Notes: generated by a model from the letters alone, not told the origin. DNA of 20,669 nt from JADJEI01 sp035328465 (GCA_035328465.1 DAOLIQ010000062.1:1-20669), one strand, 5' to 3'. Counted from the first letter of the stretch, positions 1-6,911 are shown. Program-made: numbers and translations.

Positions 1-88
1 GCACATAAGATTGGAAATACTGTATCCAAGATAGAATCTTCGGTGTCCAAGATGTAATCTTGGGCGTCCAAGATGTAATCTTATGTGC
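1..88. repeat. Tandem palindromic 21-bp repeats inside a 12-bp inverted repeat
   Basis: Three copies of TCCAAGATGTAATCTT (the first reads TCCAAGATAGAATCTT) lie at 25-40, 46-61 and 67-82, exactly 21 bp apart. Each contains the small palindrome AAGAT-N3-ATCTT. The whole array is enclosed by a perfect inverted repeat, GCACATAAGATT at 1-12 and AATCTTATGTGC at 77-88. A 21-bp period is two helical turns, so the copies face the same side of the DNA. The block starts at base 1, so more of it may lie outside the window. It could be a protein-binding array, a foldback repeat or a small non-autonomous element. The sequence is directly visible; the role is not. Confidence 0.7.
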
Positions 89-397
89 GAAATTTAACAA
101 TTTTCGCATTATTAGGTAATTTTCAGCATGAATAGTTGCGGATAGAAAGGGAAGTGTTTAAAACTGCACAAAAAGCGGCTGTATAGTGACGTTGACAGGA
201 AAGTTCAATTAGATTTAATCATAATCTAGAATTTTAACTGAATAAATCACCTTACGCAGTTGTCATGCTGAACGCGTTTCACCGAAGGAGTCCTTTGGAC
301 AGCATCTAAAATTTTAACAAATTAAGATTCCGATAGCATCGTCACTGAATGATGTAAGGCCTAGTTCTGCTTTAGGTGATTTAAATAATATAAGTTT
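89..397. other. Non-coding region with repeat remnants
   Basis: I see no convincing gene here. It holds the bracketed hairpin element at 224-318, listed separately. AAATCACCTTA near 245-255 is loosely inverted as TTTAGGTGATTTA near 371-383. This suggests the hairpin may sit inside a larger foldback unit, but the match is imperfect. No promoter is clear. Confidence 0.4.
224..318. repeat. Hairpin element bracketed by 15-bp direct repeats
   Basis: ATCTAGAATTTTAAC at 224-238 recurs with one change as ATCTAAAATTTTAAC at 304-318, 80 bp away. Between them is an imperfect hairpin at 265-305: outer arms ATGCTG (265-270) and CAGCAT (300-305), inner arms CCGAAGGA and TCCTTTGG that pair with one G-T. 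The layout resembles a REP/MITE-like palindromic unit next to a short duplication. Repeats of this general look are common between genes in this bacterial group (inference from memory), so it may be a multicopy genomic repeat. Confidence 0.5.
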
Positions 398-901
398 TTA
401 TTTAGTTTTATTTTGATAAGCAAATTTTCCAAAATACTTTTTTGCAGCTCTATTATATGCCTGCGCCGCATCTTTTTGAGTAAGATAAAACCCTAAAAAT
501 AATTTTTTACCATCAGCACATATATTCGAACTCCATTTATTAGCTATCTTACTCCAGGAAACCCCCTTATATTTTGATGTTGTGCTTATGCTAGTTTTAG
601 CTCTCATTCTTTCTTTGTCTTTACGCGTAGCAACAATCAAATTTGATTTTCTGTAATCAAGATTTTCTAAATTTTTTCTTAATACTATTTTTACTTTTTC
701 CCGCATTATTTCTCGTGCAAGATAACTAGTTACGACCTTCTTTTGTTTTCGGTCCCAAACTGTATTTATTATTTGAGGTTTTCTTTTTTCAGATTTTCTT
801 AACACCCATATTTTTTGGTTCAAACGATCAAAATCTTCTGCATCAACTTTTACCTTTTCTCCGTTTTTTAAGGTGAGATTTTTCCAATTATTTTTTTTCA
901 T
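398..901 (-). CDS. HNH-like / AP2 domain protein with degenerate HNH motif
   Basis: This 167-residue protein has the layout of free-standing HNH homing endonucleases that carry a plant-type AP2 DNA-binding domain. The N-terminal part (about 10-95) keeps the family frame: KNGEKVKVDAEDF, then L-x-R-x-I-M at 61-66, then LDYRKSNLIVAT at 81-92. The AP2 domain (about 109-164) is intact, with SKYKGVSW, the KLFLGFY strand and the AAQAYNRAAKKYFG helix. The usual LHR histidine is Ala62, and the usual V-D-H-I-N segment reads IVLRKN at 72-77, so both catalytic histidines seem absent while Asn87 stays. Binding without cutting is my inference. There is no Shine-Dalgarno before the ATG, only an A-rich leader. 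It lies just downstream, on the same strand, of a methylase stub, which suits mobile DNA. Family assignment is fairly sure; activity is doubtful. Confidence 0.82.
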   Translation of the reverse strand: MKKNNWKNLTLKNGEKVKVDAEDFDRLNQKIWVLRKSEKRKPQIINTVWDRKQKKVVTSYLAREIMREKVKIVLRKNLENLDYRKSNLIVATRKDKERMRAKTSISTTSKYKGVSWSKIANKWSSNICADGKKLFLGFYLTQKDAAQAYNRAAKKYFGKFAYQNKTK

Positions 902-987
902 AGGTTTTTATTTTGTATTAGTATAATTGAAATAATAAGATTTGATTTCTATTTCTATAGTGTTGTGAAATTCTATGCATTTTTTTT

Positions 988-1137
988 TTACATTCTATTT
1001 ACAATTTTTATTTCATCTTCTTTTAAACCGTAAAACTCATACACAAACTTATCTATTTCTTTACCTAATTGTTCGCACTTTCTTTCAAGAAAGTTTTTAT
1101 CGCTTTCTGTTTTGGCTTGTTTTTTTTTAGTTTGACT
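988..1137 (-). pseudogene. C-terminal remnant of a DNA methylase / restriction enzyme
   Basis: Read on the minus strand, this is an open stretch of 49 codons that ends in TAA (988-990) and has no start codon, with an in-frame stop directly before it at 1138-1140. Its end reads EIDKFVYEFYGLKEDEIKIV. This closely resembles the last residues of many type IIG/Eco57I-like or TaqI-like adenine methylases and restriction subunits, where I-D-x-x-V-Y-x-L-Y-G-L-T-x-E-E-I-x-I-V is a common tail. The preceding lysine- and glutamate-rich part fits the helical end of such proteins. I read it as the surviving 3' end of a lost restriction-modification gene. The match is from memory, not a search. Confidence 0.6.
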
Positions 1138-1291
1138 TTAGTAACATAAACAGTAAAGCACTATTACCCTAATAACCTTATTGTGATTTGTTTTTTGCTT
1201 AAAAAAGATTGAATAACGAAATAAGGTCTAATTCAGGGGAGTTCAGTGATGTAACTTAGGCTAGGAAATGAACGCTGAGGAAAATCTAACT

Positions 1292-1333
1292 AATTAAAGA
1301 TGACATCCTCAGAAGAAAATGTCATCTTTAATT
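1292..1333 (-). terminator. Hairpin terminator after the cytochrome c gene
   Basis: A perfect 15-bp inverted repeat, AATTAAAGATGACAT at 1292-1306 and ATGTCATCTTTAATT at 1319-1333, encloses a 12-nt loop. It starts 20 bp beyond the stop of the minus-strand cytochrome gene. The stem is AT-rich and the T-run is only partial, so it is a weak but plausible Rho-independent terminator or 3'-end stabiliser. Confidence 0.65.
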
Positions 1334-1352
1334 TCATTTAAACTTAAATAAA

Positions 1353-1946
1353 TTACTTATTCATATTTGCCAACTGATCCGGCGGCACAGGCAATGGAAC
1401 GAGGTTATTAATGGGTTTTATGGTTCGCAGGTAAGCATAGATTGATTTCAGATCATCATCAGTCAATTGTGCAAAATTTGGCCAGGGCATCGGAGGTAAT
1501 AACGGTCTGCCTACCCCTTTTAATTTTCCCTCCCTGAGAGTTTTAATAAACATTTCTTCTGAAACAGTTCCGAGACCTGTTGCATTGTCAGGGGTGAGGT
1601 TAGCTGAATAGGAAATACCCCACGGACCAACCCACGAAGCAAGGTGACCATTTGTCAGCATCCATTTACCAGGTCCAACCATATCAGGATCGATTTTATA
1701 ATTGGATTCGTTAGCTGGCTGCCCGGATAAAAGTCTGCTTGTATCGGGCATCGGACCCATTTCAGTCATGATCTTGGGGGTATGGCAGTCATTACAACCG
1801 CCAAATGTTGTGAGATATTTTCCTCTTGCTATCATTTCATCTTTGGTCATTGCTTTTTTTTCGTCTTGCGTAGAGCAATTCAATTGTAATAAGATGAATG
1901 ATGCACAGAAAACTAGAAACACGGACATCAGGATAGAGCTTTTCAT
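1353..1946 (-). CDS. Monohaem cytochrome c lipoprotein
   Basis: The 197-residue product is an exported electron-transfer cytochrome c. A hydrophobic leader (about 1-23) precedes Cys24 in the context LQLNC, an imperfect lipobox, so it is probably anchored in a membrane. If it is not a lipoprotein, it would be secreted by the same leader. The haem motif is C51-N-D-C54-H55 and the likely distal ligand is Met153 in PPMPWPNF, followed by the typical LTDDDLKSIYAYL C-terminal helix. The loop between them is longer than in small class I cytochromes, as in many diheme-partner or thiosulfate-related family members; the electron partner cannot be told. A good Shine-Dalgarno, AGGAG, sits about 8 nt before the ATG. 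It stands alone on the minus strand, with a hairpin after its stop. Confidence 0.88.
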   Translation of the reverse strand: MKSSILMSVFLVFCASFILLQLNCSTQDEKKAMTKDEMIARGKYLTTFGGCNDCHTPKIMTEMGPMPDTSRLLSGQPANESNYKIDPDMVGPGKWMLTNGHLASWVGPWGISYSANLTPDNATGLGTVSEEMFIKTLREGKLKGVGRPLLPPMPWPNFAQLTDDDLKSIYAYLRTIKPINNLVPLPVPPDQLANMNK

Positions 1947-2380
1947 AAACAGTACTCCTAAATTTGATTTAAAAATTGTTGATTAAATAATGAGACCTAT
2001 CTATCCCCCTCGAATTAAAAAACGATTTAAAATAAATAATTGAATAACCCAGAACGTATTATTTATTAATTCGTTGTGGTTAAAAAATATCCATTAAAAT
2101 AGCATAAGTCAATAGGTTTGATCGAAGTATTTTTGAAATAGCTGAAGATGGATGAGCAATAATTATTTCTAAGAGCAATTTCTGCATATAGGAAATATTA
2201 GCTTATTAAATACTTCTGAAAAATTCAATAAGTCATTCCTGTGCAAACAAGAATTTATTGATTATGTGTTAGATTTTATTGATCTTTAATTCTCAATATT
2301 TTTAATCAAACTATATACTGCTTAGTTATATTTGTTATAGAAATTGTTTTCGAAAGTTTATCAGTAAGGAATATTTTTTA
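1947..2380. other. Divergent intergenic region
   Basis: This 434-bp AT-rich gap separates the divergent cytochrome and RNA methyltransferase genes and must hold both promoters. I see no coding frame. GAAGTATTT at 2124-2132 is inverted as AAATACTTC at 2218-2226, too far apart to be a simple hairpin. A possible promoter element for the right-hand gene is listed separately; none is clear for the left-hand gene. Confidence 0.45.
2327..2334 (+). promoter_or_regulatory. Possible -7 element, TAnnTTTG type
   Basis: TATATTTG fits the Bacteroidota primary-sigma -7 consensus TAnnTTTG and lies about 45 bp before the ATG at 2381. I find no good TTG-type upstream element at the usual distance, so this is weak. 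Confidence 0.3.
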
Positions 2381-3571
2381 ATGTACGAATACCTTCAGAA
2401 TAATGTGTTCTTTGCACAGGTTCCGGGAAAGATGGAACAGCTTTGCGAAGAGGAACTGATTCAACTTGGCGCGAAAAACACAAAAGTAACTTATCGGGGT
2501 ATTTATTTTGAAGCTGATAAAATTTCACTTTACCGAATAAATTATACCGCCCGAACAATCTCTCGTGTGTTAGCTCCGATAGTCAGTTTTTATTGCAGCA
2601 ACTCAACAGCAATAATGAAAGCTGCTGAAAAAATAAATTGGGATGAAATATTTTCTGTTGATAAAACTTTTTCGATTACTTCATCGGTTACAAAAAGTAC
2701 AATAAATAATTCTCTTTACGCTTCACAGGTTTTAAAAGATGGAATTGCAGATTACTTCAGAAATAAATTTGGCAAAAGACCTAATGTTGAAACAGTAAAT
2801 CCCGATGTCAGGTTTAATCTTCATGTAGAAAAAGACAAAGCTGTGTTAAGCCTTGATACTTCGGGAGAATCATTACACAAACGCGGCTACAGGCTGCTTG
2901 CGGGTGAAGCACCAATGCAGGAAACTCTCGCTGCTGCAATTATCCGATTAAGTAAATGGGACGGGGGAAAACCGCTTCTCGATTGTATGTGCGGCTCGGG
3001 GACAATTCTTTGTGAAGCATTAATGCACTACTGCAGAATTCCTGCACAATTGCTTAGAAAGAATTTTGGCTTCTTTTATCTGCCGGATTTTGATAATGAT
3101 TTATGGAAAAAAGTTAAAGAAGAATACGGATTGAAAATCAGACCTTTGCCAAAAGGATTGATTTCGGGAAGTGATAAATCGCAAATAGCAATTGAAGTGG
3201 CAAAGGAAAATTTATCGAGGCTTCCCTTTTCTGAAAATGTGGACTTATCAGCTAAACCATTTCATCATATCAATCAATTTGAAAATGGAGTTTTGATTAC
3301 CAACCCCCCTTATGGGATCAGACTTGGAATCAGGAGTGAGGTTGAAATTCTTTACAAGGAATTTGGAGATTTTTTAAAAACAAAATGCCAAGGAACTTCA
3401 GCTTTTATTTACACGGGTGATCCGGAGTTAAGAAAATTTATCGGGCTTAAAACTTCAAAACGAACTCCATTGGTAAATGGAAAGCTTGAGGGAATTCTAA
3501 TACAGATTGACAGTTATGAGGGCAGCAAAAAGAAAAAATATCAGATCGGCAAGAATCAATTTGAGAATTAA
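2381..3571 (+). CDS. THUMP-domain class I SAM-dependent RNA methyltransferase (RlmL/YpsC type)
   Basis: This 396-residue protein belongs to the family of 23S rRNA N2-guanine methyltransferases typified by the N-terminal half of RlmKL and by Bacillus YpsC (family knowledge). The N-terminal part (about 1-165) is a ferredoxin-like plus THUMP region for RNA binding, ending in the conserved SLHKRGYR at 164-171. The Rossmann methyltransferase domain follows, with motif I LLDCMCGSGTI at 199-209 and the catalytic NPPYG at 308-312, typical of amino-group methylation. Length matches YpsC-like proteins, so the second RlmK half is absent. AAGGA lies about 12 nt before the ATG, slightly far. The target base cannot be read from sequence. 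Older databases call such proteins N6-adenine DNA methylases, which is probably wrong. Confidence 0.88.
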   Translation: MYEYLQNNVFFAQVPGKMEQLCEEELIQLGAKNTKVTYRGIYFEADKISLYRINYTARTISRVLAPIVSFYCSNSTAIMKAAEKINWDEIFSVDKTFSITSSVTKSTINNSLYASQVLKDGIADYFRNKFGKRPNVETVNPDVRFNLHVEKDKAVLSLDTSGESLHKRGYRLLAGEAPMQETLAAAIIRLSKWDGGKPLLDCMCGSGTILCEALMHYCRIPAQLLRKNFGFFYLPDFDNDLWKKVKEEYGLKIRPLPKGLISGSDKSQIAIEVAKENLSRLPFSENVDLSAKPFHHINQFENGVLITNPPYGIRLGIRSEVEILYKEFGDFLKTKCQGTSAFIYTGDPELRKFIGLKTSKRTPLVNGKLEGILIQIDSYEGSKKKKYQIGKNQFEN

Positions 3572-3671
3572 TAATTAAGAAAATTATACGAGGAAAATTT
3601 CTCTTTCCATTTATTAAACATTTGTTTAAGTTTTAGCGGGTTAAATCGAAATAAAAAGAAATAATTTTTAA

Positions 3672-4919
3672 ATGTTTCTTATAAACTACATACAAACAGT
3701 TTTTTTGTCCTTCCAACAGGAGAAGATTTCAGATTACACAAATTTGACAAAGGATATTTATAGCCCTCTGTACATTTCGATTTTAATATTATTGCTGCTG
3801 ATAGTTTTCATCTATGCTTCTTACAGACATGTTTACAATCCAATACTAAAAAAGAGAAAAGAAGAACAACAGCAGTTTGAAGTAAACACTTCCAAATTAC
3901 TTGCACTTTTCTCTGAGCTGGATCCAAATCCAATCTTAAGGATTGATCCTTTTGGTGAGATTAGAGGAATAAATAAATCAGCTAAGTCACTTTTTCCATC
4001 TATAAAGCTTGATGACACAAAAATAAAAAATATTTTGCCCGAGATGGATTTTAATTTTATAGAATTGATTAGGGAAGACAAAACAATTACAAAAACTATT
4101 CAGATCGGTGATAGATTTTATGAAGTGAATTGTAATGGAATATCATTTTTGGATATGGCTCAACTTTATTTTTGGGATATTACTTCTAAGAAATCCTACG
4201 ATGAGCAAATGAAACATTACCAAAACTTACTTCGGAGTGCATCAATAAATTTACAGGCAAGTATCGAGGATGAGCGAAATCGAATTTCTAAAATTCTGCA
4301 TAACTCAATCGCACAAAACTTATTGTTGATAAAGATGAATGTCAGTAAATATAAGAATTATGTCCAGTCAGGTTTGAACAATGAAGAAGTGGACAGAACT
4401 TTAGAAATTTTGGAATCCACCCTGAAGGAAACTCGATCTCTTGCCCACGAATTAAAACCGATGAGTCTCGAACAGCTTGGTTTATATACAGCATTGAAAT
4501 CTACTTGTTATAATGTCGCTAAAGAATCAGGTCTTACTTATGATATTCAAATTCCCGAGCAGACAATAAATTTAGGGGGAGAGGTTGATATTTGTATTTA
4601 TCGGGTAGTGCAGGAGGCATTAAATAATATGTTACGTCATTCAAAAGCAAAATCTTTTAACGTAAAACTTTCAATTGAAAATCAAACTTTAACTTTATAT
4701 GTATCTGATGATGGAATAGGATTTAGTCCAAGAAAATTGATTAACGATAAATACGTCTCCGACGGGATGGGACTAATGAGTATGCAGGAAAGTGTTGAAA
4801 GACTAAACGGAACTTTTGAAATTGAATCTTCTGAAAATTTGGGAACTGTCATAATAGCTTCGTTTCCATTAAATCAAAAAAATAATGTTAAACCCGGTTA
4901 TCAAAATATTAGTAGCTGA
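3672..4919 (+). CDS. Membrane PAS histidine kinase, NarX/DesK (HisKA_3) type
   Basis: A 415-residue sensor kinase. One membrane helix (about 33-52, LYISILILLLLIVFIYAS) leaves only some 30 residues outside, so the signal is probably sensed in the membrane or by the PAS-like region (about 70-175). The HisKA_3 dimerisation helix carries EDERNRISKILHNSIAQ with phospho-acceptor His210. The HATPase domain (about 305-405) has the N-box QEALNNMLRHS, the G1 box DDGIGF and GMGLMSMQE. Its H-box reads H-N-x-x-x-Q where the family has H-D/E-x-x-x-Q, so the acidic residue next to the histidine is replaced by Asn211. Its 3' end overlaps the response regulator gene by 35 nt, so the two are a translationally coupled pair. 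No strong ribosome site is visible before the ATG. Confidence 0.92.
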   Translation: MFLINYIQTVFLSFQQEKISDYTNLTKDIYSPLYISILILLLLIVFIYASYRHVYNPILKKRKEEQQQFEVNTSKLLALFSELDPNPILRIDPFGEIRGINKSAKSLFPSIKLDDTKIKNILPEMDFNFIELIREDKTITKTIQIGDRFYEVNCNGISFLDMAQLYFWDITSKKSYDEQMKHYQNLLRSASINLQASIEDERNRISKILHNSIAQNLLLIKMNVSKYKNYVQSGLNNEEVDRTLEILESTLKETRSLAHELKPMSLEQLGLYTALKSTCYNVAKESGLTYDIQIPEQTINLGGEVDICIYRVVQEALNNMLRHSKAKSFNVKLSIENQTLTLYVSDDGIGFSPRKLINDKYVSDGMGLMSMQESVERLNGTFEIESSENLGTVIIASFPLNQKNNVKPGYQNISS

Positions 4920-5550
4920 TGATCATACTCTGTTCAGACAGGGTGTAATACGGCTTTTAAGCGACAATCAAAATTTCGTCGTTGTTGCTGAAGCAGAAAA
5001 CGGCGAAGAGCTTTACAAAAAATACTTCCAGGTTAGACCGGATGTAGTGCTGGCTGATATTTCTATGCCGGATTTATCCGGTATAGACGCATTTCAAAAA
5101 ATTAAAGCCGAAGATAAGTCGGTAAAAGTACTTTTTTTATCAATGTTTGAAAGCGAAGATTATGTCTATGAGACTTATAAATCAGGTGCTATGGGATTGA
5201 TAAATAAAAACATACTTGAGGGAGAATTGTACTTTGCGATTCAAAATGTCTATAAAGGGAAGAAGTATTTTGGTAGCAGATGGGATGAATTGTCGCTTCA
5301 AAAATTGGTTAAGGATTTTGAGCAATCTCCTAAATTTGCTAACAATTCGTCGACAATTTTTAGCGAGAAAGAAATAAAGATTCTCGATCTGATTTCGAAA
5401 GGGTTGACTAGTAAAGAAATAGCAGAACAATTATACCTTAGTAAAAAATCCATCGATTACTATCGAGCCAATTTAATGAGGAAAGCAGATGTTAAAAATA
5501 AATCTGAGCTTGTAAAATTTGCTGTGAATTATATTAAAAAGCATAATTGA
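4885..5550 (+). CDS. NarL/FixJ-family response regulator
   Basis: A 221-residue transcription regulator, the partner of the overlapping upstream kinase. The receiver domain (about 5-125) has acidic pair Asp12-Asp13, phospho-acceptor Asp58 in VVLADISMPDLSG, the LSMFES segment and the conserved lysine in GLINKN. The C-terminal LuxR-type helix-turn-helix (about 155-215) reads FSEKEIKILDLISKGLTSKEIAEQ through KKSIDYYRANLMRK. Phosphorylation by the kinase should control DNA binding as a dimer. The ATG lies inside the kinase gene in the +1 frame, so translation is probably coupled. Its targets are unknown; the secreted/membrane gene pair directly downstream is the nearest candidate (inference). Confidence 0.93.
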   Translation: MLNPVIKILVADDHTLFRQGVIRLLSDNQNFVVVAEAENGEELYKKYFQVRPDVVLADISMPDLSGIDAFQKIKAEDKSVKVLFLSMFESEDYVYETYKSGAMGLINKNILEGELYFAIQNVYKGKKYFGSRWDELSLQKLVKDFEQSPKFANNSSTIFSEKEIKILDLISKGLTSKEIAEQLYLSKKSIDYYRANLMRKADVKNKSELVKFAVNYIKKHN

Positions 5551-5592
5551 CAAACCAAAAATGCAAAACAGTGGATAAGAGATGCATACATC

Positions 5593-5612
5593 AATTAAAA
5601 ATATTTTTAATT
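5593..5612. repeat. 20-bp perfect AT-only palindrome
   Basis: AATTAAAAAT followed directly by ATTTTTAATT forms a perfect palindrome of A and T only, in the 119-bp gap between the response regulator and the secreted-protein gene. It could be a weak terminator for the two-component pair (there is a TT run after it) or a site for a dimeric regulator. In AT-rich DNA such palindromes also arise by chance. Confidence 0.4.
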
Positions 5613-5669
5613 TTCTCAGAATCAATTTCTCTTTAACTTTACTGAGATAAAAATATTAAATCAATTATT

Positions 5670-6125
5670 ATGAATAAATTTATTATACATACAACCCCAA
5701 CTGTTTGCCTGCTTACATTATTATTATATCTAAGTTCTCCGACCATTGCACAACAAGCAGGGAAAATTATTTCAAGTGAAGAAGCAAATAGTAATTTTGG
5801 GCCCGTCGGTCAGGTTACTCTCATATCAAAATCATTTTTAGAGACTTTGCTGAAACAAGCTGGCCAGTTAATTATGTTCAGAGTGACCGAATCTGGATTA
5901 ATTATTCTTGATGAAAAGCGTAATGTGCTATTTCCGCAATCGAAGGAGATAAAAGTAAATAAGGAGGATGTTTTTATAGTTTACAGTTCTTCTGTTGTTT
6001 ATGATCTATTAAATCGGGGAGAAGGAACATCTTTAAATATTGAACAGCGTGCAGAAGTCCTATCCATTTCATTCGGATTATCTACGCTTGAGTTTGGACA
6101 AATGTGCCCTCCATTTTGTAACTGA
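5670..6125 (+). CDS. Secreted protein of unknown function with C-terminal CPPFC
   Basis: I do not recognise this 151-residue protein. A signal peptide is clear: hydrophobic stretch VCLLTLLLYLSSPTIAQQ at about 12-29, with likely cleavage after the A-Q. The mature part (about 120 residues) has alternating short strands (GQVTLISKS, GQLIMFRVT, GLIILDEK, VFIVYSSS), so it is probably a small beta-rich domain. The last residues are FGQMCPPFCN, giving the only two cysteines of the mature chain, three residues apart at the extreme C-terminus. They could form a small disulfide loop, bind metal or be an attachment point. The stop overlaps the ribosome site of the next gene, so the two are coupled. It lies downstream of a two-component pair. 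Being a real gene is likely; the function is open. Confidence 0.75.
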   Translation: MNKFIIHTTPTVCLLTLLLYLSSPTIAQQAGKIISSEEANSNFGPVGQVTLISKSFLETLLKQAGQLIMFRVTESGLIILDEKRNVLFPQSKEIKVNKEDVFIVYSSSVVYDLLNRGEGTSLNIEQRAEVLSISFGLSTLEFGQMCPPFCN

Positions 6126-6133
6126 GGTAAGTT

Positions 6134-6736
6134 TTGGAAATAAGTAGATATATTGCACTAATTTCAGAAATCATCTGGATATTCCCATTATTCCGACAAT
6201 CAAAAACAAAGTGGTTTATATTTTTTTTAGTACTGGGAATTCTTGACCCTTTAACACATCTTCTAAGAATTACATTTTCATATGTTGGAAATTTACAATA
6301 TGATTTGGGATCCATAGCACTTTATCTCTCCCTATATGTTGTTGAAGGAAAAAAGCCCAAAGAATCAGACTACCTGTTCGTCGTTTTATTGATTATTACA
6401 CGACTCTTAACTTCAATAGACGTATTGTTCGTGCTCATTGTACATCTTTTTATTTTCTATAAAATATTGAGCTTTACAGTTATTGAATCACACTTAAAGG
6501 AACGATTGAATATTCCTTTTTTAGTTTTAATGCTTTATGAACTTTCTATATTAATAAAATTATCGGCATATCTAAATAAAAGTCCAGCAAGTGATGTTCC
6601 ATATTTTTTTATGCTTTTTTTTGAAATGAGTATAGCTCTCTTTTTTATATTTTTTAGAATAGATAACCCTTGGCTGCTAATAAACTTCAGACGCAAACAG
6701 AGTATTCTTAGTTCAGAAAAAATCGATCCGGACTGA
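6134..6736 (+). CDS. Multi-pass membrane protein of unknown function, TTG start
   Basis: A 200-residue very hydrophobic protein with about seven candidate membrane helices (roughly 5-20, 26-45, 53-71, 78-94, 96-113, 126-145, 156-174) and a short basic cytoplasmic tail. I recognise no family. The arrangement recalls the stand-alone membrane sensor part of some histidine kinases, but there is no kinase domain. I chose the TTG at 6134 because GAGG at 6124-6127 sits 6 nt before it, overlapping the stop of the upstream gene, and because the hydrophobic protein then begins MEISRYIALISEI. The 8-nt gap means it is co-translated with the CPPFC protein, so the two probably act together (inference). Confidence is good that it is a gene, low for any role. 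Confidence 0.75.
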   Translation: MEISRYIALISEIIWIFPLFRQSKTKWFIFFLVLGILDPLTHLLRITFSYVGNLQYDLGSIALYLSLYVVEGKKPKESDYLFVVLLIITRLLTSIDVLFVLIVHLFIFYKILSFTVIESHLKERLNIPFLVLMLYELSILIKLSAYLNKSPASDVPYFFMLFFEMSIALFFIFFRIDNPWLLINFRRKQSILSSEKIDPD

Positions 6737-6804
6737 CATCTCATAATCCCCCACTAATTAATAAAAGTTAATTACTAAGTATTGCTATGTAATTGTTACT
6801 TTAA

Positions 6805-6888
6805 TTTAGCATTTGTACTAAAGTGCTAAATATATTTCTTCATTTGTACTAAATTTTTTATTAAAAATTAGTACAAAATACTAATGCT
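6805..6888. promoter_or_regulatory. Cluster of GTAC-centred operator-like boxes
   Basis: CATTTGTACTAAA occurs at 6810-6822 and again at 6841-6853, 31 bp apart (three helical turns). The inverse TTAGTACAAA lies at 6868-6877. The first copy sits inside the inverted repeat TTTAGCA (6805-6811) / TGCTAAA (6824-6830). The cluster ends 24 bp before a -35 element, the usual place for an activator. A cognate regulator is not identified. Confidence 0.55.
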
Positions 6889-6911
6889 ATTTCCCTAAAA
6901 GTATCTTACAA

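Larger units (their letters stand above)
902..1352. other. Gap with a gene stub and a terminator
   Basis: No complete gene is visible. The gap holds the methylase C-terminal remnant at 988-1137 and the inverted-repeat terminator at 1292-1333, both listed separately. The stretch 1141-1290 shows no open frame of note and no recognisable RNA. Confidence 0.5.

Noticed and set aside
1..88. CRISPR array
   Set aside because: Units repeat with only about 5 bp between them, so there are no spacers of normal length, and only three copies exist.
1072..1098. Hairpin ACTTTCTT-TC-AAGAAAGT followed by T-run
   Set aside because: It looks like a plus-strand terminator, but no plus-strand gene precedes it and it lies inside the methylase stub reading frame.
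1702..1986. 94-codon open frame on the plus strand
   Set aside because: It is antisense to the cytochrome c gene, which has clear haem and signal features; no family likeness of its own.
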